From positions 1,116,001-1,180,000 of the forward strand of contig NZ_FYEZ01000001.1 in assembly GCF_900187395.1 (NCBI RefSeq): a stretch of DNA of 64,000 nucleotides. Direction: 5' to 3'. The first letter of the stretch is position 1; each line of letters opens with the position of its first letter. A model generated the notes under the pieces. That model ran no database searches, was not told the origin of the DNA, and saw only the letters and a program-made list of their open reading frames with translations. Both the position numbers and the translations under genes were made by a program. Below, in pieces: positions 14,268 through 21,545 of this stretch. The stretch comes from Kytococcus aerolatus (GTDB taxonomy: Bacteria > Actinomycetota > Actinomycetes > Actinomycetales > Dermatophilaceae).

Positions 14268-15869
14268 ATGCGCAGGGAGAACGTCGGGCACGGCTGGGGC
14301 GGAAGCGCCTCTGCCAGTGGCCTGTCGGCCGGTCTCACACCTGACCCGGGCACGCCCCACGGACGCTCTGCCCTGCTGCTGGACCGCTGCCTGAGCGCCC
14401 TGGCCGAGGCCCGGGCAGCCGAGGCCCGTCTGCTCGACGCGGTCATGGCCCTGCGCTCGGAGCTCGACGACCAGCTCTTCGGGAACGGTGAGACCTCCCT
14501 GTGGGGCGCCACCTCCCAGTGCCGGTCGGCGGACGTGGACGCCGCCACGGTGGACGAGCTCGTCACCGCCTCGGGCATGTCCCGGCTGTACACCGGCGGG
14601 CTCGTGCGCCTGGCTGGGGCGCCGCCTGCACGGCGGGCCCGCGGCCGCGAGGCGGTGACTGACGAGCAGGTGGAGCTGCGGCGGGTGATCGACTGGCACG
14701 AGGCCACCGAGCACCTCCGCGAGGACGACGCGCTGGCCGTGGGGGACTCCGTGTTCTCCCCACGCAAGGACGGTGCACCGCGGACGGCCAGCGAGTTCCG
14801 CCGGCTGCTCACCAAGCGGGTGCGGCAGGTGGAGGCGGAGGACCGGGAGGCACGCCGCCGGGGCATCGAGGAGGCCCTGCGACAGCGGGGGTCGTGGTCC
14901 TCACCGGGGCAGGACGGCACCGGGGCCCTGACGGTCACGGGCGAGGCCACGCGGGTCGCCGCCGCCCACGCCCGGCTGGACGCGGCGGCACGACGCGCCA
15001 AGGCTGCCGGGGACCAGCGCACCCTGAGCCAGCTCCGCAGCGACCTCCACCTGGACCTGCTCCTCGTGGGGCAGCTGCCGGGCCCGGCGACCCCGCTGCC
15101 GCTGGACACGGCAGGGACACCACGCCCCGCAAAGACGACAGACAGCAGCGCCAGCCCCGACTCATCGGACACGCCAGCCCTGCCGGTGCCCAGCGCGACG
15201 CCAGCACCCACCGCCCCGCCGGTCTGCACGAGCTGCGGCACGGTCTCGAACGACTACCTTCCCTTCCCCACGGTGGGCGACCCGGTGCTGCCGCCGGCCC
15301 GGTGCACGGTGGTGGTCGGCCTCGACCTCCTCCTGGACGGGGCTCGGGAACGACCGCCCGGCCCCGCACCCTCACGACCACCCGATGAGTCACCCCCGAC
15401 AGCAGGACCCCGAGGCGGGACGCGAGGGGTTGCCCTCGGGTGGATGCCCGGCTTCGGCTACCTCGACCCCGACCACGTCCGCCGGGTGGCGGTGCGGGAG
15501 GGCTCGGTGTGGCGTCGGCTGGTGGCCGACCCGCTGACCGGCCATGCCCTGAACGTGTCGCCGTTCACCTACCGCCCCACGGCCAGCGTGGCCCGGTTCG
15601 TCCGGGCACGGGACGGGGTGGCGCGCGACCCGGGGTCCGGTTCCTTCGGGGCGACCGCGGCCGAGGACTGCGAGATCGACCACGTCGAGCCCTTCGAGGC
15701 CGGTGGCGCCACCACGCCCGAGAACCTGCAGGCCCTCTCCCGACGGGGCCACGCCCGCAAGACCAAGCGGCAGTGGAGGGTGGAGGGTGACGCCAACGGC
15801 GAGCTGACGTGGACGAGCGCCACCGGTCGCCGGTACCGCAGCGAGCCACTGGACTACCGCGACGCGTGA
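14268..15869 (+). CDS. DUF222 / 13E12-repeat-family protein with C-terminal HNH endonuclease domain
   Basis: A 533-residue protein of the large actinobacterial 13E12/REP13E12 family. An N-terminal DUF222-type helical region (about 40-270: ALAEARAAEARLLDAVMALRSEL and ASEFRRLLTKRVRQVEAEDREARRRGIEEALRQR) is followed by a Ser/Thr/Pro-rich linker (about 285-325) with an unusual CTSCG pair. A C-terminal HNH nuclease domain follows, with CEIDHVEPFEAGG (His of HNH near residue 470), TTPENLQALSRRGHARKTKRQW (Asn and second His). The family occurs in many nearly identical copies in actinobacterial genomes and can behave like a mobile or target-site repeat; a function is not established. GAGGGGGTGACGGGAC precedes the ATG. 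Confidence 0.85.
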   Translation: MRRENVGHGWGGSASASGLSAGLTPDPGTPHGRSALLLDRCLSALAEARAAEARLLDAVMALRSELDDQLFGNGETSLWGATSQCRSADVDAATVDELVTASGMSRLYTGGLVRLAGAPPARRARGREAVTDEQVELRRVIDWHEATEHLREDDALAVGDSVFSPRKDGAPRTASEFRRLLTKRVRQVEAEDREARRRGIEEALRQRGSWSSPGQDGTGALTVTGEATRVAAAHARLDAAARRAKAAGDQRTLSQLRSDLHLDLLLVGQLPGPATPLPLDTAGTPRPAKTTDSSASPDSSDTPALPVPSATPAPTAPPVCTSCGTVSNDYLPFPTVGDPVLPPARCTVVVGLDLLLDGARERPPGPAPSRPPDESPPTAGPRGGTRGVALGWMPGFGYLDPDHVRRVAVREGSVWRRLVADPLTGHALNVSPFTYRPTASVARFVRARDGVARDPGSGSFGATAAEDCEIDHVEPFEAGGATTPENLQALSRRGHARKTKRQWRVEGDANGELTWTSATGRRYRSEPLDYRDA

Positions 15870-15920
15870 GGGGTCGCAGCTCCCGGAGCCAGCCCGGCCC
15901 GGACGCGGGAGACTGGGGCC

Positions 15921-16367
15921 ATGAGCGACACTCCCGACCCCACCGCCCCCGACCCGGCACGCCCTACCCCCGCCGCCACCCCGTTCCTGACCTTCCAGCC
16001 CTCGAAGGGACAGTCCGCCCGGGAGGCGATGGAGCTCTACGCGGGCCTCTTCGACGGCGAGGTCGTCAGCGTCCAGGAGTACCCGGAGGGCACACCCGGC
16101 GCGGGCACGGTCATGGTGGGCGAGCTCCGCATCGCCGGCCTGACCGTCCGCTGCAGCGACACCTTCATCGACCACGCGTGGGACATGACCCCCGCCCTGT
16201 CGATCTGGGTGGAGTGCACCTCCGACGCCGAGCAGGACCGCCTCTTCACCGGTCTCGGGGAGGGCGGCCGGGTGTTCATGCCGATCGACGACTACGGCTT
16301 CGGCCGCTTCGGCTGGGTGGGCGACCGCTTCGGCGTCACCTGGCAGCTCGCCCGCAGCGGGGCCTGA
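15921..16367 (+). CDS. VOC-superfamily protein (PhnB-like)
   Basis: A 148-residue protein. After a Pro/Ala-rich leader of ~20 residues, two beta-alpha-beta-beta-beta modules follow with FLTFQPSKGQSAREAMELYAGLF, then MVGELRIAGLTVRCSDTF, LSIWVECTSDAEQDRLFTGL and FGWVGDRFGVTWQL. The last block is the typical end of the PhnB/3-demethylubiquinone-methyltransferase-like VOC group. These are small enzymes or binding proteins of unknown reaction; no metal ligand set is clear. It ends 2 nt before the spermidine-synthase-like gene start, so the two are very likely co-transcribed. Confidence 0.78.
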   Translation: MSDTPDPTAPDPARPTPAATPFLTFQPSKGQSAREAMELYAGLFDGEVVSVQEYPEGTPGAGTVMVGELRIAGLTVRCSDTFIDHAWDMTPALSIWVECTSDAEQDRLFTGLGEGGRVFMPIDDYGFGRFGWVGDRFGVTWQLARSGA

Positions 16368-16369
16368 GC

Positions 16370-17194
16370 GTGCCCGCGACTCAGCCCCAGCCCCAGCCCC
16401 AGCCCCAGCCCCAGCGCACCCTGCAGCTCTCCGTCTCCGGCCAGCAGGCCCGACTGGCCCCGGCGGAGCACGGCACGGGCTGGGAGCTCTTCATCGGCCC
16501 GGCCGTGCAGTCCCACGTCGACCCCGCCTCCCCCACGACGGTCCGCTACGAGTACCTCGCCCGGATCGCCCACGTCCTCGATGCGACGGCTCCGGCCGGC
16601 ATCCCGCTGCGGGTCCTGCACCTGGGCGCCGGGGCGCTCACCCTGCCGCGCTACGTGCAGGCCACCCGCCCGGACTCCACGCAGACGGTGGTGGACCTCG
16701 AGCCCGCACTCGTCGGGTTCGTCCTCGACACCCTCCCGATGCCGCCCGGGACCGACCTCACCTCCGTGGTCGCCGACGCCCGGGCCGCCGTGGCCGAGCT
16801 CCCCGACGGGACCTGGGACGCCGTGGTCCTCGACGTGCCGAGCGACCTCCCCGAGACCGAGCACCTCGCCGGGCCGGACTTCCACCTCGAGCTGCTCGAT
16901 CTGCTCACCGAGGACGGCGTGCTGCTGGTCAACGTGGGGGACGACGACGGGCTGGCCTGGTTGGCCACCCAGGTCGAGTCGCTCGGTGAGGCCGCCGACG
17001 CCCTGGGTCACGACGGCGTGTGGCTGCTCGCCGACTCCGGGATGCTGGAGCGTCGCGCCCTCGGCAACGCGGTGCTGGCCGTGGGCGCCCCGCTGGCCGA
17101 CGCCCGCGACCGGCTCGTCGCCGCCGGCCCCCACCCGGCCGCGGTGCTGGGGCCGGAGGAGGCGGCGCTGGTCGAGCGGATCCGGGCCCGGTGA
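16370..17194 (+). CDS. Spermidine-synthase-like methyltransferase-fold protein
   Basis: A 274-residue Rossmann protein of the spermine/spermidine synthase family: YEYLARIAHVLD, then VLHLGAGALTLPRYV (about residues 80-95, nucleotide-binding Gly loop), TVVDLEPALVGFV, DARAAVAELPDGTWDAVVLDV and a C-terminal LLVNVGDDDGLAWLA. Actinobacterial proteins of this shape usually lack the full polyamine active site and are of unknown function; I do not see the DxE..D substrate residues clearly. The GTG start lies 2 nt after the VOC gene stop. Residues 5-15 are a (QP)5Q tract encoded by a perfect hexanucleotide repeat (16382-16414) that could change length by slippage. Confidence 0.75.
   Translation: MPATQPQPQPQPQPQRTLQLSVSGQQARLAPAEHGTGWELFIGPAVQSHVDPASPTTVRYEYLARIAHVLDATAPAGIPLRVLHLGAGALTLPRYVQATRPDSTQTVVDLEPALVGFVLDTLPMPPGTDLTSVVADARAAVAELPDGTWDAVVLDVPSDLPETEHLAGPDFHLELLDLLTEDGVLLVNVGDDDGLAWLATQVESLGEAADALGHDGVWLLADSGMLERRALGNAVLAVGAPLADARDRLVAAGPHPAAVLGPEEAALVERIRAR
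16382..16414 (+). repeat. (CAGCCC)5 CAG hexanucleotide tandem repeat inside a coding sequence
   Basis: Five perfect CAGCCC units plus a partial one lie at the extreme 5' end of the spermidine-synthase-like gene. Each unit change adds or removes Gln-Pro without a frameshift. Confidence 0.9.
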
Positions 17195-17362
17195 GGCACA
17201 CGGGACGGTGAGGCGCGGTCCGGCACTGACCGGTCCGGTAACCGACGCTCTCACGGCAGCACAAAATCCCTTGACCCGAAGGATCACCGGGTGCCATTCT
17301 GCCGAGCATGACGGCGTCCTGCCCCCCCCTCCCCGCACCCCTGTGGCCCCTCCCCCTGGCCA

Positions 17363-17926
17363 ATGACCGTGTCTGATGTCCTGCTCCGCGACCCCAGGCC
17401 CGGCGACATCGACTCCCTTCTGGAGTACCGCAACCTGCCAGAGGTGAACCGCTGGATGGTCGCGACTCACGAGGAGCCATCCGAGCTCCGGACCCGCTGG
17501 GAGGGGATCACCGCGTCGGAGACGGATTTCTCCTGCGTGGCTGAGGTGGATGGCGAACACGCAGGGGTGGGCTTCCTCGAGATCATCGACGGGTCCGGCC
17601 AGCCCGGCGCCCCGCGCAGGACAGAAGCTCTGGTCGGATACATGGTGCGTCCAGGCTTCGAGGGGCGGGGCATCGCGACATCCATCGCCCGAGGCATCGT
17701 GGAGGCAGCCTTTGTGCACCTCGGCGTGCGGCGCGTCATCGCCGGATGCTACGCCGACAACCTCGCCTCGGTCCGCGTGCTGGAGAAGGCCGGCCTGCGC
17801 CGCGAGCAGTATGGGCGGCAGGACTCGTGGCACGCCGAGCTCGGGTGGATCGACGGGTGCTGGTACGGGCTGCTCGCCGAGGAATGGGTGAACGCGCCCT
17901 CAGAAGGGCGCGGCTTGGGCTCGTGA
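17363..17926 (+). CDS. GNAT-family N-acetyltransferase (RimJ/RimL type)
   Basis: A 187-residue acetyltransferase. The layout is that of RimJ/RimL-type enzymes: VLLRDPRPGDIDSLLEYRNLPEVNRWM at the N-terminus, then VGYMVRPGFEGRGIATSIARGIVEAAF (acetyl-CoA loop GRGIAT near residue 100) and IAGCYADNLASVRVLEKAGLRRE with the typical NxxSxxVxEKxGF-like block. The C-terminus has HAELGWIDGCWYGLLAEEW. The substrate is unknown: protein N-termini, aminoglycosides and other amines are all acetylated by relatives. The ATG overlaps a TGGCC context without a strong ribosome site. The gene is convergent with the small AT-richer pair next door and overlaps its last ~27 nt. Confidence 0.82.
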   Translation: MTVSDVLLRDPRPGDIDSLLEYRNLPEVNRWMVATHEEPSELRTRWEGITASETDFSCVAEVDGEHAGVGFLEIIDGSGQPGAPRRTEALVGYMVRPGFEGRGIATSIARGIVEAAFVHLGVRRVIAGCYADNLASVRVLEKAGLRREQYGRQDSWHAELGWIDGCWYGLLAEEWVNAPSEGRGLGS

Positions 17927-18094
17927 ACGCATCACCCGGCACATTTCAAGGAACTTCGGATCAGCATTGTGCCGCCCCACACACTCCTCGAACGAGATAT
18001 CCCCGCCAGCCGACTGGCACCACGCCCGATGGTCATCGGTATACCTCCGCACCGACTCCTCGTCAGTCAGGGGTCTGGACGAGCGGACCTGCAT
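17900..18094 (-). CDS. Small hypothetical protein downstream of the dnaB-linked membrane protein
   Basis: A 64-residue basic/acidic protein with three Cys (in AWCQSAGG, FEECVGRH and LEMCRVM), unlike anything I recognise. ATG 18094 follows CGGGGG and overlaps the end of the membrane-protein gene by 32 nt in another frame. A one-base shift at the neighbouring C-rich runs (near 18100-18120) would instead fuse it to the C-terminus of that protein, so it may be either a small coupled gene or the detached tail of a frameshifted one. The base composition is less GC-rich than elsewhere in the window. Its end overlaps the convergent GNAT gene by ~27 nt. Confidence 0.45.
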   Translation of the reverse strand: MQVRSSRPLTDEESVRRYTDDHRAWCQSAGGDISFEECVGRHNADPKFLEMCRVMRSRAQAAPF

Positions 18095-18791
18095 CAGCCC
18101 CCGGGTTCGGACCCCCCGGAAGAATCTGTTCAATCCGACGAAACCACAAGGGCCTATTGACAGCCTCCGCCATGGCAATCGTAACCATCGCGTCGCCATG
18201 ACCACACTCCACACCCCTGAGCACATCCAGCTTTTCCGGCCTGACCCGAGAGAAAGCCACATCGGCCGGGCTGGAGTCAACCGGACGCTCCCCCAAACGG
18301 TCGTAGAAGAACTTTGCCAAGGCGATCGCAATCAATGTCGACCAGATATTGGTCGAGATATCTTCTAACCGTGGAGCCAGCCACGCCGCCCTCCCCCGTG
18401 TCACCCACACAGCCACTGTCGAGAGCGCAACGATCACGGTGCTCATGAGATGGATCTCGAGGATCCGCCTGCGACCCCACACGCCCTGGGGCACCCGCAG
18501 AGCGGCGACGAGAGGCCCGATCAGGACATGCGCAACCGCGAAGGAACCAGCGGACACGTCCGACCTGACGCCGATCTGCCCAGCCCCATGCACCACCAAA
18601 ATGGCCGCAAGAACCACAGGAACAGACCTGAAGAGAGCATATCGCCACCACTCTGAACTCACGTACCGGGCGACAACATCCTCCGGGTCCATGTACCTTT
18701 CCGGCCAGCTCACGGAGATGTGGGAATAGAATGCCCTGAGGAGGACCGCGACCACGGCACCCCAAGACCCGGCCCAGAAGACATCCTCCAC
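18063..18791 (-). CDS. Unrecognised multi-spanning membrane protein coupled to dnaB
   Basis: A 242-residue protein. The N-terminus has a hydrophobic segment (WGAVVAVLLRAFYSHISV), then three further helices (FRSVPVVLAAILVVHGAGQIGV, FAVAHVLIGPLVAALRV, LMSTVIVALSTVAVWVTRG) and a fourth in NIWSTLIAIALAKFFYD. It ends in a charged cytoplasmic tail without known motifs. The GTG start is 2 nt after the dnaB stop (GGTGGAGG context), so it is probably translated from the dnaB message. Its lower GC content and lack of family matches that I can recall suggest recent acquisition behind dnaB. Function unknown. Confidence 0.6.
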   Translation of the reverse strand: MEDVFWAGSWGAVVAVLLRAFYSHISVSWPERYMDPEDVVARYVSSEWWRYALFRSVPVVLAAILVVHGAGQIGVRSDVSAGSFAVAHVLIGPLVAALRVPQGVWGRRRILEIHLMSTVIVALSTVAVWVTRGRAAWLAPRLEDISTNIWSTLIAIALAKFFYDRLGERPVDSSPADVAFSRVRPEKLDVLRGVECGHGDAMVTIAMAEAVNRPLWFRRIEQILPGGPNPGADAGPLVQTPD

Positions 18792-18793
18792 CG

Positions 18794-20164
18794 TCAGAAT
18801 CCCTGCGCCATGTCCTTGAACCGGCTGAGGTGACCCTGGAAGGCCACGGTGATCGTCGCCGTCGGACCGTTGCGGTGCTTGGCCACGATGAAGTCCGCCT
18901 CTCCCGCACGGGGGGACTCCTTCTCGTAGGCGTCCTCCCGGTGCAGCAGGATCACCATGTCGGCGTCCTGCTCGATCGACCCCGACTCACGCAGATCGCT
19001 CATCTGCGGCTTCTTGTCGGTCCGTTGCTCCGGCCCACGGTTCAGCTGCGAGAGCGCGATGACCGGCACCTCGATCTCCTTGGCCAGCAGCTTGAGCGCA
19101 CGGGAGAACTCCGACACCTCCTGCTGGCGGCTCTCGACCTTCTTGCCGCTGGTCATGAGCTGCAGGTAGTCGATGACCACGAGCTTGAGGTTGTGCTGCT
19201 GCTTGAGCCGCCGCGCCTTGGCCCGGATCTCCATGAGCGACAGGTTCGGCGAGTCGTCGATGAACAGCGGAGCCGAGCTGAGCCGCCCCTGGATGTCGGC
19301 GATCTTCGCCCAGTCATTCTCGTCCAGGTCACCCTTGCGCAGCTTCTGCAGCGGGATCGACGCCTCCGCCGAGAGCATGCGCATGACGATCTCGGACTTG
19401 CTCATCTCCAGCGAGAAGATCGCGCTGGTCAGCCCGTGCTCGATGCTCGCCGCCCGGCAGATGTCCAGGCCGAGGGTGGACTTTCCCATCGCCGGCCGGG
19501 CTGCCAGGACGACCATCTGCCCACCGTGCAGCCCGTTGGTCAGGGCGTCCAGGTCGGCGAACCCGGTCGGCACCCCGAGCATCTCCCCCTGGGTCCCGGA
19601 GGCGTGCTCGATCTCGTCGACCGTGGCGTCGAAGATGTCGCCGATGACCTGGTAGTCCTCGGAGCTCCGCTTGTCCGCCACCGCGTAGACCTCGGCCTGG
19701 GCGGCGTTCACGACCTCCTCGACCTCGCCCCCGCCCTGGCCGTAGCCCATCTGCACGATCCGGGTCCCGGCCTCCACGAGGCGCCGCAGGATGGCCCGCT
19801 CGGCGACGATCTCGGCGTAGTACCCGGCGTTCGCGGCCGTCGGCACCGCCTGCATGAGCTCGTGCAGGTAGGCCTGCCCCCCGGCCCGCTGGAGGTTGCC
19901 CCGCTTCGTGAGCTCGTCGGCCACGGTGATGGCATCGGCCGGCTCGCCGCGCCCGAAGATGTCGAGGATCGCGTCGTAGATGAGCTCGTGGGAGGGGCGG
20001 TAGAAGTCCTGCCCGCGCACCGTCTCCAGCACGTCGGCGATGGCGTCCTTGCTCAGGAGCATGCCGCCCAGGACCGAGCGTTCGGCGTCGAGGTCCTGCG
20101 GGGGCATCCGGTCCAGGCCGGGGCCCTCGTCCGGCGGCGGCTCGAACTCGTGATCGCTCACCAC
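18794..20164 (-). CDS. dnaB: Replicative DNA helicase DnaB
   Basis: A 456-residue hexameric helicase. The N-terminal domain (DLDAERSVLGGMLLSKDAIADVLE, HELIYDAILDIF) contacts primase. The RecA-like motor has Walker A ARPAMGKST (about 219-227), SLEMSKSEIVMRML, Walker B LVVIDYLQLM (about 325-334), the arginine-finger region LSQLNRGPEQRTDKKPQMSDLRESGSIEQDAD and the C-terminal AKHRNGPTATI. No intein is present, unlike in many actinobacterial dnaB genes. The start is one of two adjacent GTG codons after AGGAGTGA. The gene unwinds DNA ahead of the replisome. The upstream intergenic region carries DnaA-box-like repeats, and the downstream gene is fused to it by a 2-nt gap. Confidence 0.97.
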   Translation of the reverse strand: MVSDHEFEPPPDEGPGLDRMPPQDLDAERSVLGGMLLSKDAIADVLETVRGQDFYRPSHELIYDAILDIFGRGEPADAITVADELTKRGNLQRAGGQAYLHELMQAVPTAANAGYYAEIVAERAILRRLVEAGTRIVQMGYGQGGGEVEEVVNAAQAEVYAVADKRSSEDYQVIGDIFDATVDEIEHASGTQGEMLGVPTGFADLDALTNGLHGGQMVVLAARPAMGKSTLGLDICRAASIEHGLTSAIFSLEMSKSEIVMRMLSAEASIPLQKLRKGDLDENDWAKIADIQGRLSSAPLFIDDSPNLSLMEIRAKARRLKQQHNLKLVVIDYLQLMTSGKKVESRQQEVSEFSRALKLLAKEIEVPVIALSQLNRGPEQRTDKKPQMSDLRESGSIEQDADMVILLHREDAYEKESPRAGEADFIVAKHRNGPTATITVAFQGHLSRFKDMAQGF

Positions 20165-20302
20165 TCACTCCTGTTCCGTCAGGGCCCGACCGACTGCTGC
20201 GACGACCTGCTGCCGTCACCACGCGTGGCCCCCTCGAGGAGCATCGTCGCACCGCACACGGACAGCGCCGACAGCCCTCGGGGCGCACACGCTAGGACCA
20301 CC

Positions 20303-20314
20303 GTGACCGGTCAC
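20303..20314. repeat. 12-bp perfect palindrome upstream of dnaB
   Basis: GTGACCGGTCAC reads the same on both strands. It lies 140 nt upstream of the dnaB start and 250 nt upstream of the divergent gene, in the 400-nt intergenic region. Possible protein-binding site. Confidence 0.45.
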
Positions 20315-20345
20315 CAAATCGGCGCGGCCCGCCTCCCCACAGACC

Positions 20346-20411
20346 TGTGGACGAACCTGTGGAGGAACGACGGGAACAGTGGCCACAGCCTGTGGACGAC
20401 CCTGTGGGGGA
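20346..20411. promoter_or_regulatory. Cluster of DnaA-box-like sequences between dnaB and the sucrase/ferredoxin-like gene
   Basis: Four copies of a TGTGGANGA-type 9-mer lie at 20346-20354 and 20391-20399 (TGTGGACGA, one mismatch from the reverse of TTGTCCACA), and at 20358-20366 and 20403-20411 (weaker). They form two pairs spaced 12 nt start to start. A further TCGTCCACA on the plus strand occurs near 20500. The region between the divergent starts (20165-20564) holds no gene. These could titrate or bind DnaA and control dnaB. Confidence 0.5.
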
Positions 20412-20564
20412 ACACCCCACCCGTTCACCCTCGACCACTCGAAACCACCCCTGACCTGCGAGAACGCCCGAAGCTCCATGTGAACTCGAGGTGAATTTCG
20501 TCCACAACGCCCACAGCGGCCCCGAAGGCCTCCGCAGCGGGACCGTGGGGAATACTGGACGTCC

Positions 20565-21545
20565 ATGGGTGACCTCCAGCCGACCGCCGCACCGCCGACC
20601 GAGGGCCTCGAGGGCACCGCGGGCTTCCGCTGCTCCGTCGCCGCCCGGGCCCGCGGCGACCAGATGGTCGGCACCGCCCCCGAGGCCCGCCGCTGGCTCC
20701 TCGTCGAGCAGGACGCCCACTGGGGCCGCACCACCTGGGAGGGCCTGGAGGTCGAGGCGGCCCTCGCGGTGGAGATGCAGGAGCACCTGGAGTCCGTGAA
20801 CGGCCGGCTGCAGCTCATCCGCCGCCCCGGCGCCCGCCCGGACCGCACCCTGGCCACCCGTCGCTGGTGCCTGGTCGACGTGGACTGGGATCGCCCCGTC
20901 CTGTGGGGCACCGCCACCACCGACGCCGAGCTCCTCGAGGCCGCCCGCCTCCTGGGCGGTCCCTGCCCGCCGGAGGCCGTCCGCCCGGGCTCGCCGGGCA
21001 TCGTGCTGGTGTGCACCCACGGCCGCAAGGACGTCTGCTGCGCCATCCACGGCCGGCCGGTGGCCAGCTCCCTGGCCGCCCTCTGGCCGGAGGAGACCTG
21101 GGAGACCACCCACACCGGCGGCGACCGCTTCGCCGCCAACGTGATCCTCCTGCCCGACGGCGCGGTCTACGGCGGCACCGACCCCGGCACCGCGGTGGCC
21201 GACCTGAGCGCCCACACCGACGGCCGGGTGGACCCCACTCGGCTGCGCGGCCGGTGCGGCGAGCCCCAGCACGTGCAGGTGGCCCAGGCGGTCGCGCTGC
21301 AGGAGCTCGGTCCGCTCCCCTGGGGCGCGATGTCCACCCGCCGCGAGGAAGCCGGCGCCGAGCGCTGGAGCGTGGACCTCGCCGTGGCCAGTGGCTCCTC
21401 CGACGCCCCGCCCCGGCACCTGCGGGTCACCGGGCGGTTCGTGACCACCGAGCCCCACCAGCTCACCTGTCGGGCCGTTGCGCTCAAGCCCTCCACCCAC
21501 GCCGTCGCCGAGGTCGTGGAGGAGATCGAGGGGGAGCTCGCATGA
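20565..21545 (+). CDS. Sucrase/ferredoxin-like protein with [2Fe-2S] thioredoxin-like domain
   Basis: A 326-residue protein. The N-terminal block has FRCSVAARARGDQMVGTAPEARRWLLVEQ (Cys23). The thioredoxin-like ferredoxin core follows: VLVCTHGRKDVCCAIHGRPV with Cys150, Cys158 and Cys159, then TWETTHTGGDRFAANVILLPDG, the hallmark of the sucrase/ferredoxin family, and a C-terminal NAD-reductase-free tail. The family is annotated after a sucrose-related ORF, but an electron-transfer function is more likely. ATG 20565 follows GTGGGGAATACTGGACGTCC, where GAATACT could serve as a -10. Its stop overlaps the next gene's start as ATGA, so it is translated together with the nitronate monooxygenase, perhaps as an electron partner. 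Confidence 0.82.
   Translation: MGDLQPTAAPPTEGLEGTAGFRCSVAARARGDQMVGTAPEARRWLLVEQDAHWGRTTWEGLEVEAALAVEMQEHLESVNGRLQLIRRPGARPDRTLATRRWCLVDVDWDRPVLWGTATTDAELLEAARLLGGPCPPEAVRPGSPGIVLVCTHGRKDVCCAIHGRPVASSLAALWPEETWETTHTGGDRFAANVILLPDGAVYGGTDPGTAVADLSAHTDGRVDPTRLRGRCGEPQHVQVAQAVALQELGPLPWGAMSTRREEAGAERWSVDLAVASGSSDAPPRHLRVTGRFVTTEPHQLTCRAVALKPSTHAVAEVVEEIEGELA

Noticed and set aside
15809-16369. N-terminal extension of the spermidine-synthase-like gene
   Set aside because: It overlaps the VOC gene in another frame and is Arg/Gly/Pro noise; GTG 16370 follows the VOC stop directly.
20867-21541. Upstream extension of the nitronate monooxygenase
   Set aside because: It overlaps the ferredoxin-like gene in another frame; the ATGA overlap at 21542 is the natural start.
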